DNA from: Kiritimatiellia bacterium
Lineage (GTDB): Bacteria; Verrucomicrobiota; Kiritimatiellia; SLAD01
Reading direction: 5' to 3'
Assembly (NCBI GenBank): GCA_007136425.1
Contig: SLGY01000001.1
Span: 1-52,805, forward strand
Length of the DNA: 52,805 nt
In this document: positions 7,453 to 16,570 of the stretch, in pieces
How the letters are laid out: each line of letters opens with the position of its first letter
How positions within the stretch are numbered: position 1 is the first letter of the stretch
Translations under genes and position numbers: made by a program
Notes under the pieces: generated by a model
Seen by the model: only the letters and a program-made list of their open reading frames with translations
Told to the model about the DNA's origin: nothing
Database searches by the model: none

Positions 7453-9294
7453 ATGTGCGGCATTGTCGGATACGTGGGAAATCGGGACGCGGTCCCTCTA
7501 TTGATTGACGGCCTTAAACGCTTGGAATACCGGGGATACGATTCCGCCGGCATTGCCGTCCATTCCGACGCGCACTTGCACACCCGTAAATGCGTCGGCA
7601 GGCTGCGCGCGCTCGAAGATAACCTCGCGACGAACGCCCTGCGAGGGCGGCCCGGCATCGGCCACACGCGCTGGGCCACCCATGGCGAGCCATCCGAAAA
7701 GAATTCCCACCCGCATCTGGACGGCTCCGCACGCATTGCGGCGGTGCATAACGGGATCATCGAGAATTATCAGGAACTGCGCGACGAACTCCAGGCAGCC
7801 GGCCACACGTTTCTATCCGATACCGATACGGAGGTGATTCCGCACCTGGTCGAGCAGGAACTGGCCGCTGGAGCCGAGCATTTCGAAGACGCTCTGCTCC
7901 GGGCGCTGCGCCGAACGCGCGGCGCGTATGCCCTGGGCATGCTGTTCCAGGACGAGCCCGACACCATATACGCCGCGCGACTGGGGAGCCCCTTGATTGT
8001 CGGTCTTGGCGACAACGAATATTTCATTGCCAGCGACGTGCCCGCCATCCTGAACCATATCCGGCAGGTGATCTACCTGAATGACGGCGAGATCGCCATC
8101 CTGAAGCCCGACGGCGTCGTGGTAAAGAATCTGGAGGGAGAGACCGTGCAGCCCGCGCTCAAGACGGTGGATATCGCCCCTGAAGCCGCGGAACGCGCCG
8201 GATTCGAAACATTCATGCTCAAGGAGATTCACGAGCAGCCGCGAGTCTTGCGTACCCTGCTCGAGCGGCACGCCACTAAACAGAACCGGGTGGAATTACC
8301 CGAAGCGGGCGTGAACGGAGACTATTTCAAACAGCTACGCCGCGTGATGATGGTCAGCTGCGGCACCGCATATCATGCCGCCATGTACGGGAAGTTTCTG
8401 CTTGAACACATGACGAACCTCGCCGTGGAAACGGATTTGGGCAGCGAATTCCGCTATCGCTCGCCGCGCCTTGAGCAAGACACGCTATTTGTCGCCGTGT
8501 CCCAATCCGGCGAAACGGCGGACACCTTGGCCTCGCTGCGCTTGGCGCGGGAAAAGAACTGCCGGGTCCTTTCGATCTGCAACGTGCCCGGCAGCTCCAT
8601 GGTGCGTGATAGCGACGCCGTACTCTACACCGAAGCCGGCCCGGAAATCGGCGTGGCCTCCACGAAGGCGTACACGGCGCAATTGATGGCATTTGCGCTG
8701 CTGAGCCTTCATATCGCCCGTGTCCGGGAAGAGATTACCGAGGAACAGGAACGTGAAAGGATCGCTTCCCTCGCCGGGATCCCCGACGCGATCCATTACA
8801 TGTTGGAACGCGCCGACCATATCCGGGCCATCGCGGACAAGCATCATGACGGTCCTAGCGCATTGTATCTCGGTCGCCGATTCAATTATCCGACCGCCCT
8901 GGAAGGAGCGCTGAAGAACAAGGAGATATCCTATCAGCACGCGGAAGGCTACGCCGCCGGCGAGATGAAACATGGCCCGATCGCGCTGATCAACGAGTAC
9001 ATGCCCGTGGTCTGCATCTGCACCAAGACGGACGACGAGGTGTATGAAAAGATGATTTCGAACATGAAAGAGGTCGAGGCGCGGCACGGCCGGATCATTG
9101 CCATCGCCACGGACGGGGACCGCCACGCCGCGTCGATCGCGGAAGACATTATTTATGTTCCGGAAACGCGGGAAGAGTATTCGCCCTTGATCAACGTCGT
9201 CGCCCTCCAACTGCTCGCCTACTACGCCGCGCAGGCCCGCGGAACGGACATTGATAAACCCCGCAATCTTGCGAAGAGCGTAACGGTCGAGTAG
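7453..9294 (+). CDS. glmS: Glutamine-fructose-6-phosphate aminotransferase (isomerizing)
   Basis: The 613-aa protein has the class II glutaminase domain, starting MCGIVGYVGNRDAV with Cys2 as nucleophile. Two SIS domains follow, with SCGTAYHAA, SQSGETADTLASL and a C-terminal DKPRNLAKSVTVE. It makes glucosamine-6-phosphate, the entry to UDP-GlcNAc for peptidoglycan and lipopolysaccharide. The ATG at 7453 is fixed by the required N-terminal cysteine and by GGAGGAACTG upstream; a longer in-frame ATG at 7384 would abolish the catalytic N-terminus. murA follows 570 bp downstream, separated by the inverted-repeat cassette. Confidence 0.97.
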   Translation: MCGIVGYVGNRDAVPLLIDGLKRLEYRGYDSAGIAVHSDAHLHTRKCVGRLRALEDNLATNALRGRPGIGHTRWATHGEPSEKNSHPHLDGSARIAAVHNGIIENYQELRDELQAAGHTFLSDTDTEVIPHLVEQELAAGAEHFEDALLRALRRTRGAYALGMLFQDEPDTIYAARLGSPLIVGLGDNEYFIASDVPAILNHIRQVIYLNDGEIAILKPDGVVVKNLEGETVQPALKTVDIAPEAAERAGFETFMLKEIHEQPRVLRTLLERHATKQNRVELPEAGVNGDYFKQLRRVMMVSCGTAYHAAMYGKFLLEHMTNLAVETDLGSEFRYRSPRLEQDTLFVAVSQSGETADTLASLRLAREKNCRVLSICNVPGSSMVRDSDAVLYTEAGPEIGVASTKAYTAQLMAFALLSLHIARVREEITEEQERERIASLAGIPDAIHYMLERADHIRAIADKHHDGPSALYLGRRFNYPTALEGALKNKEISYQHAEGYAAGEMKHGPIALINEYMPVVCICTKTDDEVYEKMISNMKEVEARHGRIIAIATDGDRHAASIAEDIIYVPETREEYSPLINVVALQLLAYYAAQARGTDIDKPRNLAKSVTVE

Positions 9295-9296
9295 GG

Positions 9297-9852
9297 AAGA
9301 AGCAAGAAGTGAAAAGTAAGAAGTAAGAAGTAAGAAGTGAGAAGTGAGAAGTGATGGGTTAGAAGGAGAAGGACAATGAACTATGAGGCGCCTTCATTTG
9401 CACATTCCTTTCGCGATCTTGTTGTTCACCGCAAGGCCCGGGAATTGGCCAAGGATGTCTTTGACTTCACCCTCACCCTGCCCAAGAATGATGAATTCTC
9501 GTTAAAGGATCAGGTCCGCCGAGCATCCCGATCGATTGGCGCTCAGATTGCTGAAGCTTGGGCTAAACGGCGCTACGAGAAGCACTTTGTCAGCAAACTG
9601 ACGGATGGTGATGCGGAGCAGATGGAAGTGCAACACTGGATGGATATCTGTTTGGACTGCGGATTTCTGAAGCAAGCCGATTACCAAGAATTTATTGAGC
9701 GTCTCGAAGAAATCAATCGCCTCTTACACGGCATGATCAACAAAGCAAATATGTTCTGCACAAACAGCCCCGACACATTGCACGAAGCCACGGAGGAATA
9801 CTTCACAGCCTGAACCACACTACTTCTCACTTCTCACTTCTTACTTCTTACT
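9297..9852. mobile_element. Inverted-repeat-bracketed cassette carrying a four-helix-bundle gene
   Basis: A purine-rich repeat built on AAGTAAGAAGTGAGAAGTGA fills 9297..9354. A perfect 31-bp segment of it (9322..9352) recurs as exact reverse complement at 9822..9852. The four-helix-bundle gene lies between, using almost all the interior. The cassette sits between glmS and murA, in what would otherwise be one cell-wall operon. The same 31-mer occurs at 40919..40949 without an enclosed gene. There is no transposase inside, so any mobility would need help in trans. Calling it mobile is inference. Confidence 0.6.
9376..9813 (+). CDS. Four-helix-bundle protein (23S rRNA intervening-sequence protein family)
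   Basis: The 145-aa protein has the family pattern: FRDLVVHRKARELAKDVF at the start, DEFSLKDQVRRASRSIGAQIAEA, and two later amphipathic helices ending EEINRLLHGMI. The fold is shared with the Avd accessory protein of diversity-generating retroelements and with proteins encoded in 23S rRNA intervening sequences; the molecular role of stand-alone members is unknown. The start is supported by AGAAGGAGAAGG upstream. The gene is visibly more AT-rich than glmS and murA. It is enclosed by the 31-bp inverted repeats. No reverse transcriptase or template repeat is nearby. Confidence 0.9.
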   Translation: MNYEAPSFAHSFRDLVVHRKARELAKDVFDFTLTLPKNDEFSLKDQVRRASRSIGAQIAEAWAKRRYEKHFVSKLTDGDAEQMEVQHWMDICLDCGFLKQADYQEFIERLEEINRLLHGMINKANMFCTNSPDTLHEATEEYFTA

Positions 9853-9864
9853 ATCTTCCCAATC

Positions 9865-11142
9865 ATGTCTCGTTTCATCATACACGGCGGCCGCCCGCTC
9901 AATGGCACGTTCACCCCGCTGGGCAACAAGAACGCGGTATTGCCCATGCTGGCGGCGTGCGTATTGACGGACCAACCGGTTACGCTGAAGAATGTGCCGT
10001 GGATCGATGATGTCAAAGTCATGCTGGAACTGCTTTCCTCGCTCGGCGTGGATATCCGAACGCGCGGCCGAACTTTACGCCTGCACGCGGCATCCCTCCG
10101 TGAGCGCCGCTTGGACCCCGCGTTATGCGGTCGCGTGCGTAGCTCCATCCTGCTCGCCGGACCACTGACAGCGCGGCACGGCGGCGTCACCCTCTCCCCA
10201 CCGGGCGGCGATGTGATCGGACGGCGCCGGCTCGACACCCATTTCGACGGCTTGGAATCTCTCGGCATACAGGTACGCGCCGGGGAACGCTATACCCTGA
10301 AACGGAACCGCTTGAAAGGCGCCGACATTCTTCTTGATGAAGCAAGCGTTACCGCCACGGAAAACGTCATGATGGCCGCGGTCCTCGCGCCGGGCCGCAC
10401 CACATTGTACAACGCCGCCTGCGAACCGCATGTTCGGGATCTGGGCGCGTTGCTCGTGAAGATGGGCGCGCGCATCGATGGACTCGGCACAAACCGCCTG
10501 GTGATCGAAGGCGTGAAGGAGCTGCACGGCGCGGAACACGCGGTGCAGCTCGACCATATCGAGATCGGCAGTTTCGCCGTTGCCGCCGCCGCCACAGGCG
10601 GCTCGCTACGTGTCCGGTGCGGCGGGAACAGAGAATCACTCCGCGTCATCGAACGGGCGCTGGGCCGTATCGGCGCCACGTGGAAGCTTCGTCGCGGCGT
10701 GCTGGAAGTCGGGAGCGGCGGGGCGCTGCAGGTACACTCGGATATCGGCCTGGCCATCCCGAAGATCGAGGACGGGCCCTGGCCGGCGTTCCCTTCCGAT
10801 CTCATGAGCGTGGCCATTGTCCTGGCCACGCAAGCGGCGGGCTCGATCCTGTTTTTCGAAAAGATGTTCGAAAGCCGAATGTATTTCGTCGATCAACTCA
10901 TCGCCATGGGCGCGCGCATCGTGCAGTGCGATCCGCATCGCGTACTGGTTTCCGGTCCGGCGTCGCTGCATGGGGCGCATATGGCCACACCCGATATCCG
11001 GGCGGGCATGGCACTGCTCATCGCCGCTTTATGCGCAAACGGCGAGAGCATTATTGAAAAAGCCCCGATCATCGACCGGGGCTACGAACGAATGGACGAG
11101 CGGTTGCGCGCGTTGGGCGCATATATCGAACGGGCGGACTGA
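9865..11142 (+). CDS. murA: UDP-N-acetylglucosamine 1-carboxyvinyltransferase with Asp in place of the active-site Cys
   Basis: The 425-aa protein matches the MurA/EPSP-synthase fold along its length. It has LGNKNAVLPM (Lys22/Asn23), GPLTARHGG, the PGG loop, FPSDLMS and the C-terminal RAGMAL arginine. It transfers enolpyruvate from PEP to UDP-GlcNAc, the first committed step of peptidoglycan synthesis. The catalytic loop reads PPGGDVIGRR, so Asp116 replaces the usual Cys (Cys115 in E. coli). Natural Cys-to-Asp MurAs (mycobacteria, Chlamydia) are active but resist fosfomycin. The start lies 12 bp after the cassette repeat and has no clear Shine-Dalgarno, possibly because insertion displaced it. 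Confidence 0.93.
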   Translation: MSRFIIHGGRPLNGTFTPLGNKNAVLPMLAACVLTDQPVTLKNVPWIDDVKVMLELLSSLGVDIRTRGRTLRLHAASLRERRLDPALCGRVRSSILLAGPLTARHGGVTLSPPGGDVIGRRRLDTHFDGLESLGIQVRAGERYTLKRNRLKGADILLDEASVTATENVMMAAVLAPGRTTLYNAACEPHVRDLGALLVKMGARIDGLGTNRLVIEGVKELHGAEHAVQLDHIEIGSFAVAAAATGGSLRVRCGGNRESLRVIERALGRIGATWKLRRGVLEVGSGGALQVHSDIGLAIPKIEDGPWPAFPSDLMSVAIVLATQAAGSILFFEKMFESRMYFVDQLIAMGARIVQCDPHRVLVSGPASLHGAHMATPDIRAGMALLIAALCANGESIIEKAPIIDRGYERMDERLRALGAYIERAD

Positions 11143-11248
11143 TATCATCCACCGTCTCGCGGCTGAAGATAGAATCGGCAGAAAAGCGAACCGGCCGGAG
11201 CGGTTCCATCCGCGCCCGGCCGATTCCCATTTATTCGTCTTGTCTTGG

Positions 11249-13045
11249 TCAGCCTTTCAGCTTCTCTTCCAGCGTATCCAGTTCCGCCTTCAACTCGGCG
11301 GGCAGTTTCTCGCCGAATTTAGCGAAGTGCTGGCGCATGTCGTCGATTTCCTCGCTCAACGTCTTCGTATCGACCTGCAACAGGACGTCCAGGTCCTCGT
11401 CCGACAGGGACAGACCGGACACATCCAGTTCGTTCTTTTGCGGCGCATAACCGAAGGGCGTTTCAACGGCGTCGACCGTATCGTTGCAGCGCTCGAAGAT
11501 CCACTTCAAGACGCGGCTGTTTTCACCGAATCCGGGCCATAGCCACTTGCCGTCCTCATTCTTTCGGAACCAGTTGACGTAATAGATCTTCGGCAACTTC
11601 CCTTCCTTGGCTTTTTTGCCGATATTGATCCAATGCGCCAGGTAATCACCCATGTGATACCCGCAGAAAGGCAGCATGGCCATTGGATCGCGACGCAATT
11701 TGCCTACCGTGCCGGCCGCGGCGGCGGTCATCTCAGACGACATGACCGAACCGAGGAAGGTGCCGTGATTCCAGCTGAACGCTTCGGTGACCAGCGGGAT
11801 TGTGGTCGCGCGGCGCCCACCGAAGAGGAAGGCGTCGATCGGCACACCGCCGGGATGCTCCCATTCTTCGGCGATGACCGGACATTGACGCGCCGGCGTC
11901 GTGAAACGCGCGTTCGGATGCGACGCCTTGCGGCCGCAACCCGGACGCCAGCCGCGACGCAACCAGTCGAACAGACTTTCCGGCTCGTCACCGTCCATTT
12001 CCTCCCACCAGACATCCCCGTCCGGGGTGATCGCGCAGTTCGTGAAGATGCTGTTGGCGTAGAGGGTGCGCATCGCGTTCGGATTGGACGCCATGCTGGT
12101 ACCCGGCGCGACGCCGAAGAATCCGGTTTCGGGATTGATCGCATGCAAGCGGCCGTCCGGCCCGAATTTCATCCAGGCAATATCGTCGCCGATGGTCTCA
12201 ATCTTCCAGCCGGGGATGGTCGGTTCCATCATGGCCAGATTGGTCTTGCCACAGGCGCTCGGGAACGCGGCCCCAACGTGTTTGACCTCGCCTTCCGGCG
12301 ATGTAATTTTCAGGATCAACATATGCTCGGCCAACCAGCCCTCGTCGCGCGCTTGCACGGAAGCAATACGCAGGGCATGACATTTCTTGCCGAGCAAAGC
12401 GTTTCCGCCGTAACCGGACCCGTATGACCAGATCTCGCGCGTTTCCGGATAGTGCGTGATGTACTTGTTTTCGGCATTGCAGGGCCACGGCACATCGGGC
12501 TGTTTCGGGTCTTTCAACGGAGCGCCGACGGAATGGATGCCCCGCACGTAATCATCACTGTCTCCAAGCACCTCGAGCACCTTCGTGCCGACGCGCGCCA
12601 TGATGTGCATGTTCACCACCACATAGGCGGAGTCCGTCAATTCAATACCGACTTTCGCGATCGGACTGCCGATGGGCCCCATGGAATAGGGAATCACATA
12701 CATGGTGCGCCCCTGCATACAGCCGTCGTACAGGCCGCGCAGTTTATCCTTCATTTCCTTAGGATCGGCCCAGTTATTGGTCGGGCCCGCGTCTTCTTCC
12801 TTCTCCGAACAAATGAAGGTGGTTTCCTCCACGCGCGCTACGTCGGCGGGATCGGAACGGCAATAAAAACTGTTTGGCCGAATTTCGTCGTTCAACCGGA
12901 TGAACGTACCGCCCTTTACCAGGGTATTCGTCATACGATCATATTCTTCCGGACTCCCGTCACACCAGACCACATGATCCGGCTTGCACATCGCGCGGAC
13001 TTCGTCCACCCACGCGAGGAGCTTCTTGTTCGTTGTCGCTGTCAT
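11249..13045 (-). CDS. pckG: Phosphoenolpyruvate carboxykinase (GTP)
   Basis: The 598-aa protein is of normal length for the GTP-dependent class. It carries the P-loop [23 protein letters not shown], the substrate motifs around SMGPIGSP and FGGRRATT, and [12 protein letters not shown]. It interconverts oxaloacetate + GTP and PEP + CO2 + GDP, linking the TCA cycle and gluconeogenesis. The start at 13045 ([12 protein letters not shown]) has GGAGGAAGATTATA immediately upstream; the longer in-frame start at 13075 would bury this site inside the gene. It converges with murA, with about 105 bp between them. No strong terminator is visible there, only a 6-bp GAACCG/CGGTTC stem near 11190. Confidence 0.96.
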   Translation of the reverse strand: MTATTNKKLLAWVDEVRAMCKPDHVVWCDGSPEEYDRMTNTLVKGGTFIRLNDEIRPNSFYCRSDPADVARVEETTFICSEKEEDAGPTNNWADPKEMKDKLRGLYDGCMQGRTMYVIPYSMGPIGSPIAKVGIELTDSAYVVVNMHIMARVGTKVLEVLGDSDDYVRGIHSVGAPLKDPKQPDVPWPCNAENKYITHYPETREIWSYGSGYGGNALLGKKCHALRIASVQARDEGWLAEHMLILKITSPEGEVKHVGAAFPSACGKTNLAMMEPTIPGWKIETIGDDIAWMKFGPDGRLHAINPETGFFGVAPGTSMASNPNAMRTLYANSIFTNCAITPDGDVWWEEMDGDEPESLFDWLRRGWRPGCGRKASHPNARFTTPARQCPVIAEEWEHPGGVPIDAFLFGGRRATTIPLVTEAFSWNHGTFLGSVMSSEMTAAAAGTVGKLRRDPMAMLPFCGYHMGDYLAHWINIGKKAKEGKLPKIYYVNWFRKNEDGKWLWPGFGENSRVLKWIFERCNDTVDAVETPFGYAPQKNELDVSGLSLSDEDLDVLLQVDTKTLSEEIDDMRQHFAKFGEKLPAELKAELDTLEEKLKG

Positions 13046-13333
13046 TATAATCTTCCTCCGTATGTTAATGACCAAAATGGCTGCGAGCGGCTTGTTTTAG
13101 TCGTCTCGACACCGCTTGTGAATCAGGGCGCTCCCTCGATTGCGGCTAAGGGAAACCCTTACTCCCGCCTCCTTTCCGCACATAGCTAACCGAAACGCGC
13201 GACGATAGCAAGCGGACTCCCACATTCGTTCCGAGTAAACAGTCATCCTCATTCCGGCGACGCGTCGTCGACAAGCCCGCAGGAACTCCAGTCTCCAGTC
13301 ATACCTGAAGGCCTGACACAGCAAGGCGCGCGC

Positions 13334-13363
13334 TTGACGAGCGGGCGTGTTTTCCCGTAAACA
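13334..13363 (+). promoter_or_regulatory. Candidate parB promoter in the 13046..13394 gap
   Basis: TTGACG (13334..13339), 18 bp and TAAACA (13358..13363) lie 32 bp before the parB start. The -10 overlaps an imperfect inverted repeat, GTGTTT-tcccgt-AAACAC (13348..13365). The rest of the 349-bp gap between pckG and parB shows no convincing ORF or repeat. Confidence 0.4.
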
Positions 13364-13394
13364 CGACAGATGGAAACGCTGGAGGAACGCTCTT

Positions 13395-14303
13395 ATGACG
13401 GCTAAACATGTTGGGTTGGGACGCGGCTTGGGCGCATTGATCAAAGACACCCCGGAGTCACCCGCGGGCGAAGACGCCGCGACGAAGGAACGCGACATCA
13501 CGCAGATTCCCGTCAGTCAACTCCATAAGAGCCCCTGGCAGCCGCGCCGACATTTTGATCAGGACGCATTGAACGATCTGGTGGCGTCGATAAAGGAACG
13601 GGGCGTTATTCAGCCCCTGCTCGTCCGGAAAGTAGATTCCGGCTATCAATTGATTGCCGGCGAACGGCGATTCCGCGCCGCCCAGGAAGCCGAGCTCGAT
13701 GAGGTCCCCGCCCTGGTAATGGACGTATCCGATCAGGACGCGGTGGAGATCACGCTGATCGAGAACCTGCAGCGCGAAGATCTCAACCCCATCGAGGAAG
13801 CCGAAGGCTATCAATCGTTGGTTGACCGATTCGGCATGACCCAGGAACACATCGCCGAACGAGTCGGCAAGGGGCGGGCGACCATCACCAACGTGCTCCG
13901 CTTGTTAACGCTCCCGGACAGCGTACAGCGGATGCTTGCCGAAAACCGCCTATCCAGCGGTCACGCCAAGGTGTTGCTCGGCCTTGAAATTCCCCGCGAA
14001 CAAGAGCTGCTCGCCGAGCGCGCACTGAAGGAGGGACTGTCCGTCAGGGCGCTGGAACGGGCGGTGGAGAAATTACGCAAACCGCCGCGCAAACCCCGTT
14101 CCGAGCGCGTGGACATTCCGGCCTCGCACCTGCAACATATTTCGGACCAACTCCATCAATCGTTGGGGACCAGCATCCGCTTGACGGCCAGCCGAACGCT
14201 GAGCAACGGACGAAAGGTGCCCGGCCGCATAGAAATCGACTACTATTCGCCCGACGATCTCGACCGGCTGCTCCAGATTCTCGGCGTGTCTGAGGACTTG
14301 TGA
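13395..14303 (+). CDS. parB: ParB-family chromosome partition protein
   Basis: The 302-aa protein begins with the typical ParB tag (VGLGRGLGALI). The ParB/sulfiredoxin CTP-binding domain follows (IKERGVIQPLLV, GERRFRAAQ, LIENLQREDLNPIEEAEGY), then the helix-turn-helix KorB-like region (VGKGRATITNVLRLL) and a basic linker. The C-terminal dimer domain is present. It should bind parS and load SMC near the origin. No parA/soj lies beside it in this window, and no full parS (TGTTTCACGTGAAACA) was seen. The start at 13395 has GGAGGAACG. The next gene overlaps its stop codon. Confidence 0.93.
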   Translation: MTAKHVGLGRGLGALIKDTPESPAGEDAATKERDITQIPVSQLHKSPWQPRRHFDQDALNDLVASIKERGVIQPLLVRKVDSGYQLIAGERRFRAAQEAELDEVPALVMDVSDQDAVEITLIENLQREDLNPIEEAEGYQSLVDRFGMTQEHIAERVGKGRATITNVLRLLTLPDSVQRMLAENRLSSGHAKVLLGLEIPREQELLAERALKEGLSVRALERAVEKLRKPPRKPRSERVDIPASHLQHISDQLHQSLGTSIRLTASRTLSNGRKVPGRIEIDYYSPDDLDRLLQILGVSEDL

Positions 14304-15508
14304 GCGACGCCGACCCAGCCGCCCCGCGCGACGAGCCGTCCACGACGCAGCCGGACCCGTCGAAGACGCCGGATCGCGAGCAACAGGCCCGCGAATACGA
14401 AGCCATACACAATCGGCTGTTCGTGGTCCGGATCGGGATTACCGTGCTGGCGCTGGTTATCTACTTCTTTTCCGGCGCCTCGGCCAACCTTGCGGAAGGC
14501 CTCGACGCGCGGTTCGGCGACCAATGGTGGTGGACCAACACGATCTATATCCTCGTCACGCTCTTCGCCTTTTCCGCGCTGATGTTCCCGCTGACCCTTT
14601 TCGGCGACTATTATCTTGAGCATCGCTATGGTTTAAGTCGCCAGACGCTGAACGGCTGGTTCTCGGATTATCTGAAAGAGCTGGCGATTGATTTGCTCCT
14701 GACCACCCTTTTTCTGGCGATCGTTTATGCGCTGCTTCGCGCTTCGCCTGATTGGTGGTGGGCATGGACCACGGCCGTCTATGTCTTGCTGGCGGTCGTC
14801 CTGTCCGCCGTCTGGCCCGTGTGGATCATGCCGCTCTTCCATAAATTCGAGCCGCTTGACGACGACGCATTATCACGCGCCGTCCGCGCGTTTGCGGAAG
14901 CATCCGGCCTGGAAGTGTTGGGCGTGTATCGCTGGGGATTGGAAGAGAAAACGGAAACCGCCAATGCCGCGCTGACAGGACTCGGGAAAACGCGGCGCAT
15001 CATTCTGGGCGACACGATGCTGGAGAAATATTCAAAGGAAGAAATCATCTCCGTTCTCGCCCATGAAGTGGGCCATTTCAAACACCGCGATATAGCGCGA
15101 ATGATCGTGTCCGGCACGGTGCTGGCCGCTTTGGGCTTTTACGTCGCGCATCGGATGCTGCTCCTGCTGGTGGAGCGCTTTGGTTTCGAGCAGATCGGCG
15201 ATATCGGCGCCTTCCCGATATTCATTTTCGCCTTGTTCATCTTTTCTCTCATCTCCATGCCCCTGAGCAACGCCTATTCGCGTCGACGCGAATACGCCGC
15301 GGACGCCTATGCGGTTCGGGCCACGGGCTCCGCCGGACCGCTGGTCGGCGCATTGGAGAAACTGGCCGACCAGAATCTGGCCGACAAGGAACCCGCGCCC
15401 TGGATCGAGTTCCTGTTGCACAGTCATCCCTCGATCCGCCGGCGCATAAAACACGCACAACGATTGGACGAGGAAGGTTCGACGAGCGCAGTTCAAACAG
15501 AGTCATAG
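14300..15508 (+). CDS. M48 family (Ste24-type) membrane metalloprotease
   Basis: The 402-aa protein has a hydrophilic N-terminus (about 35 residues), several membrane helices, and the zinc motif LAHEVGHFKHRD. The third ligand is in RRREYAADAYA. The N-terminal part (FPLTLFGDYYLEHRYGLSRQT) matches the CAAX-prenyl-protease-1-like subfamily M48A. It is predicted to be an inner-membrane zinc endopeptidase; bacterial members act in membrane protein quality control. Its GTG start overlaps the parB stop (GTGA), so the two are translationally coupled, though no functional link is known. An ATG start is absent near this position. Confidence 0.9.
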   Translation: MSDADPAAPRDEPSTTQPDPSKTPDREQQAREYEAIHNRLFVVRIGITVLALVIYFFSGASANLAEGLDARFGDQWWWTNTIYILVTLFAFSALMFPLTLFGDYYLEHRYGLSRQTLNGWFSDYLKELAIDLLLTTLFLAIVYALLRASPDWWWAWTTAVYVLLAVVLSAVWPVWIMPLFHKFEPLDDDALSRAVRAFAEASGLEVLGVYRWGLEEKTETANAALTGLGKTRRIILGDTMLEKYSKEEIISVLAHEVGHFKHRDIARMIVSGTVLAALGFYVAHRMLLLLVERFGFEQIGDIGAFPIFIFALFIFSLISMPLSNAYSRRREYAADAYAVRATGSAGPLVGALEKLADQNLADKEPAPWIEFLLHSHPSIRRRIKHAQRLDEEGSTSAVQTES

Positions 15509-15551
15509 CCGCCGGCGTTCCCCGTGTCAAAATCACGCGACCACTCCCGCG

Positions 15552-15986
15552 TCATTGTCCGAGGCGTTGTCGTAAGGAATCCTCGAAAAGGACGACGCCG
15601 GCGATAAACATGTAGCCAAGGTTCCGAATCACGTTGCCCCAGCCCAGGACGTCCGCATCCGGCGAAGACGAAAAACAACCGCACGCAACGTCCAGTCCGC
15701 GCAGGATATTGAAGGTCATGGCCACGGTGAAGACCGCCAACATCAACAAGATCAACGTCGCTGCGGCGTCTTTGAAGCGCAACGAAAACATGACCGCCAA
15801 GGCCGCCACCAGCTCAACCCATGGCAGCGTGATCGCCGTGACGTTGATCAACGCGTTCGGCAATATCTGGTAGCGGAAGATCGACAACGCAAACGCCTCC
15901 GGAAACAGGATCTTATGAATGCAGGCAATCAGAAACACCACGCCAAGCAATACCCGGCAGGCAATCAGGATGAAGCGCACATTCAT
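15552..15986 (-). CDS. MauE/DoxX-like redox membrane protein
   Basis: The 144-aa protein has four predicted membrane helices. The first contains VLLGVVFLIACIHKILFPEAF and a later segment has LDVACGCFSS, the paired-cysteine CGC motif of the MauE/DoxX clan. MauE-type proteins take part in disulfide or quinone-linked redox chemistry at the membrane. Its ATG at 15986 overlaps the stop of the rhodanese gene (ATGA), so the two are co-translated. A joint role in sulfur or thiol redox is inferred from this pairing. An alternative start at 16022 would overlap the rhodanese gene by 40 bp and is rejected. Confidence 0.82.
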   Translation of the reverse strand: MNVRFILIACRVLLGVVFLIACIHKILFPEAFALSIFRYQILPNALINVTAITLPWVELVAALAVMFSLRFKDAAATLILLMLAVFTVAMTFNILRGLDVACGCFSSSPDADVLGWGNVIRNLGYMFIAGVVLFEDSLRQRLGQ

Positions 15987-16480
15987 CGCCCGCCCTCCAC
16001 GGCGTACTCGGCGGCGCGCCACGCTTCCATGCCTCCGGCGAAAAGATGGATATTGGTATATCCTTGATCTCGCAAGAAGATCCCCAGCATCAACGCATCG
16101 TCACACGCCGGCCCCGAACAATAGGTGATGACCGGCTGTTCGGGAAAGAGGAAGAGTTGCATTTCGGGGAAGACCTCGTCGATATCGCGATACGGCAACA
16201 ACATGGCGCCGGGGATATAGCCCTCGGCGTATTCTTCCGGGGTACGCGCATCCAGAATGATCGACTCGCCCAATAGCGTCTGCTCGTGCACGTCCGCAAC
16301 GGAAATCAGTCCGATCCCTTCCTGCACCGCACGGGACTCCAGGTGTTCATCCCAATTATAGAACCAGGCTATGCCGCCGTCCGGACGCAGGGCGTTTACG
16401 ATGCCTCCCGCGAACAGGCCGCTAAACAGCAGAAACAGGACGCGCGTAAATAGGGTGCCGGGCTTGTTGATCGCCTTCAT
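15983..16480 (-). CDS. Membrane-anchored rhodanese-like protein
   Basis: The 165-aa protein has an N-terminal hydrophobic helix (TLFTRVLFLLFSGLFAGGIV). A single rhodanese domain follows: SIILDARTPEEYAEGYIPGAM, the active loop YCSGPACDDA with the catalytic Cys, and the C-terminal FAGGMEAW motif. The domain probably sits in the periplasm. Rhodanese domains carry sulfane sulfur on the loop cysteine. The gene leads a two-gene unit with the MauE-like protein and is divergent from bcp. Confidence 0.9.
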   Translation of the reverse strand: MKAINKPGTLFTRVLFLLFSGLFAGGIVNALRPDGGIAWFYNWDEHLESRAVQEGIGLISVADVHEQTLLGESIILDARTPEEYAEGYIPGAMLLPYRDIDEVFPEMQLFLFPEQPVITYCSGPACDDALMLGIFLRDQGYTNIHLFAGGMEAWRAAEYAVEGGR

Positions 16481-16570
16481 TCCTGGTACACAATAACTCC
16501 TTTACGATGTCAGTTTGCTGCAAGAACCGCGACATTGCAACCACACAAGATACTTGAAAGGAGTCTGATC

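Noticed and set aside
7384..7453. glmS ribozyme upstream of glmS
   Set aside because: Only about 40 nt lie between the promoter and the start codon, too short for the ribozyme, and no matching core was seen.
9297..9852. Diversity-generating retroelement, because the four-helix-bundle fold is shared with Avd
   Set aside because: No reverse transcriptase, template repeat or variable repeat is present within the window around it.
13046..13394. parS site near parB
   Set aside because: No TGTTTCACGTGAAACA-like 16-mer is present. The nearby GTGTTT/AAACAC repeat has the wrong spacing.
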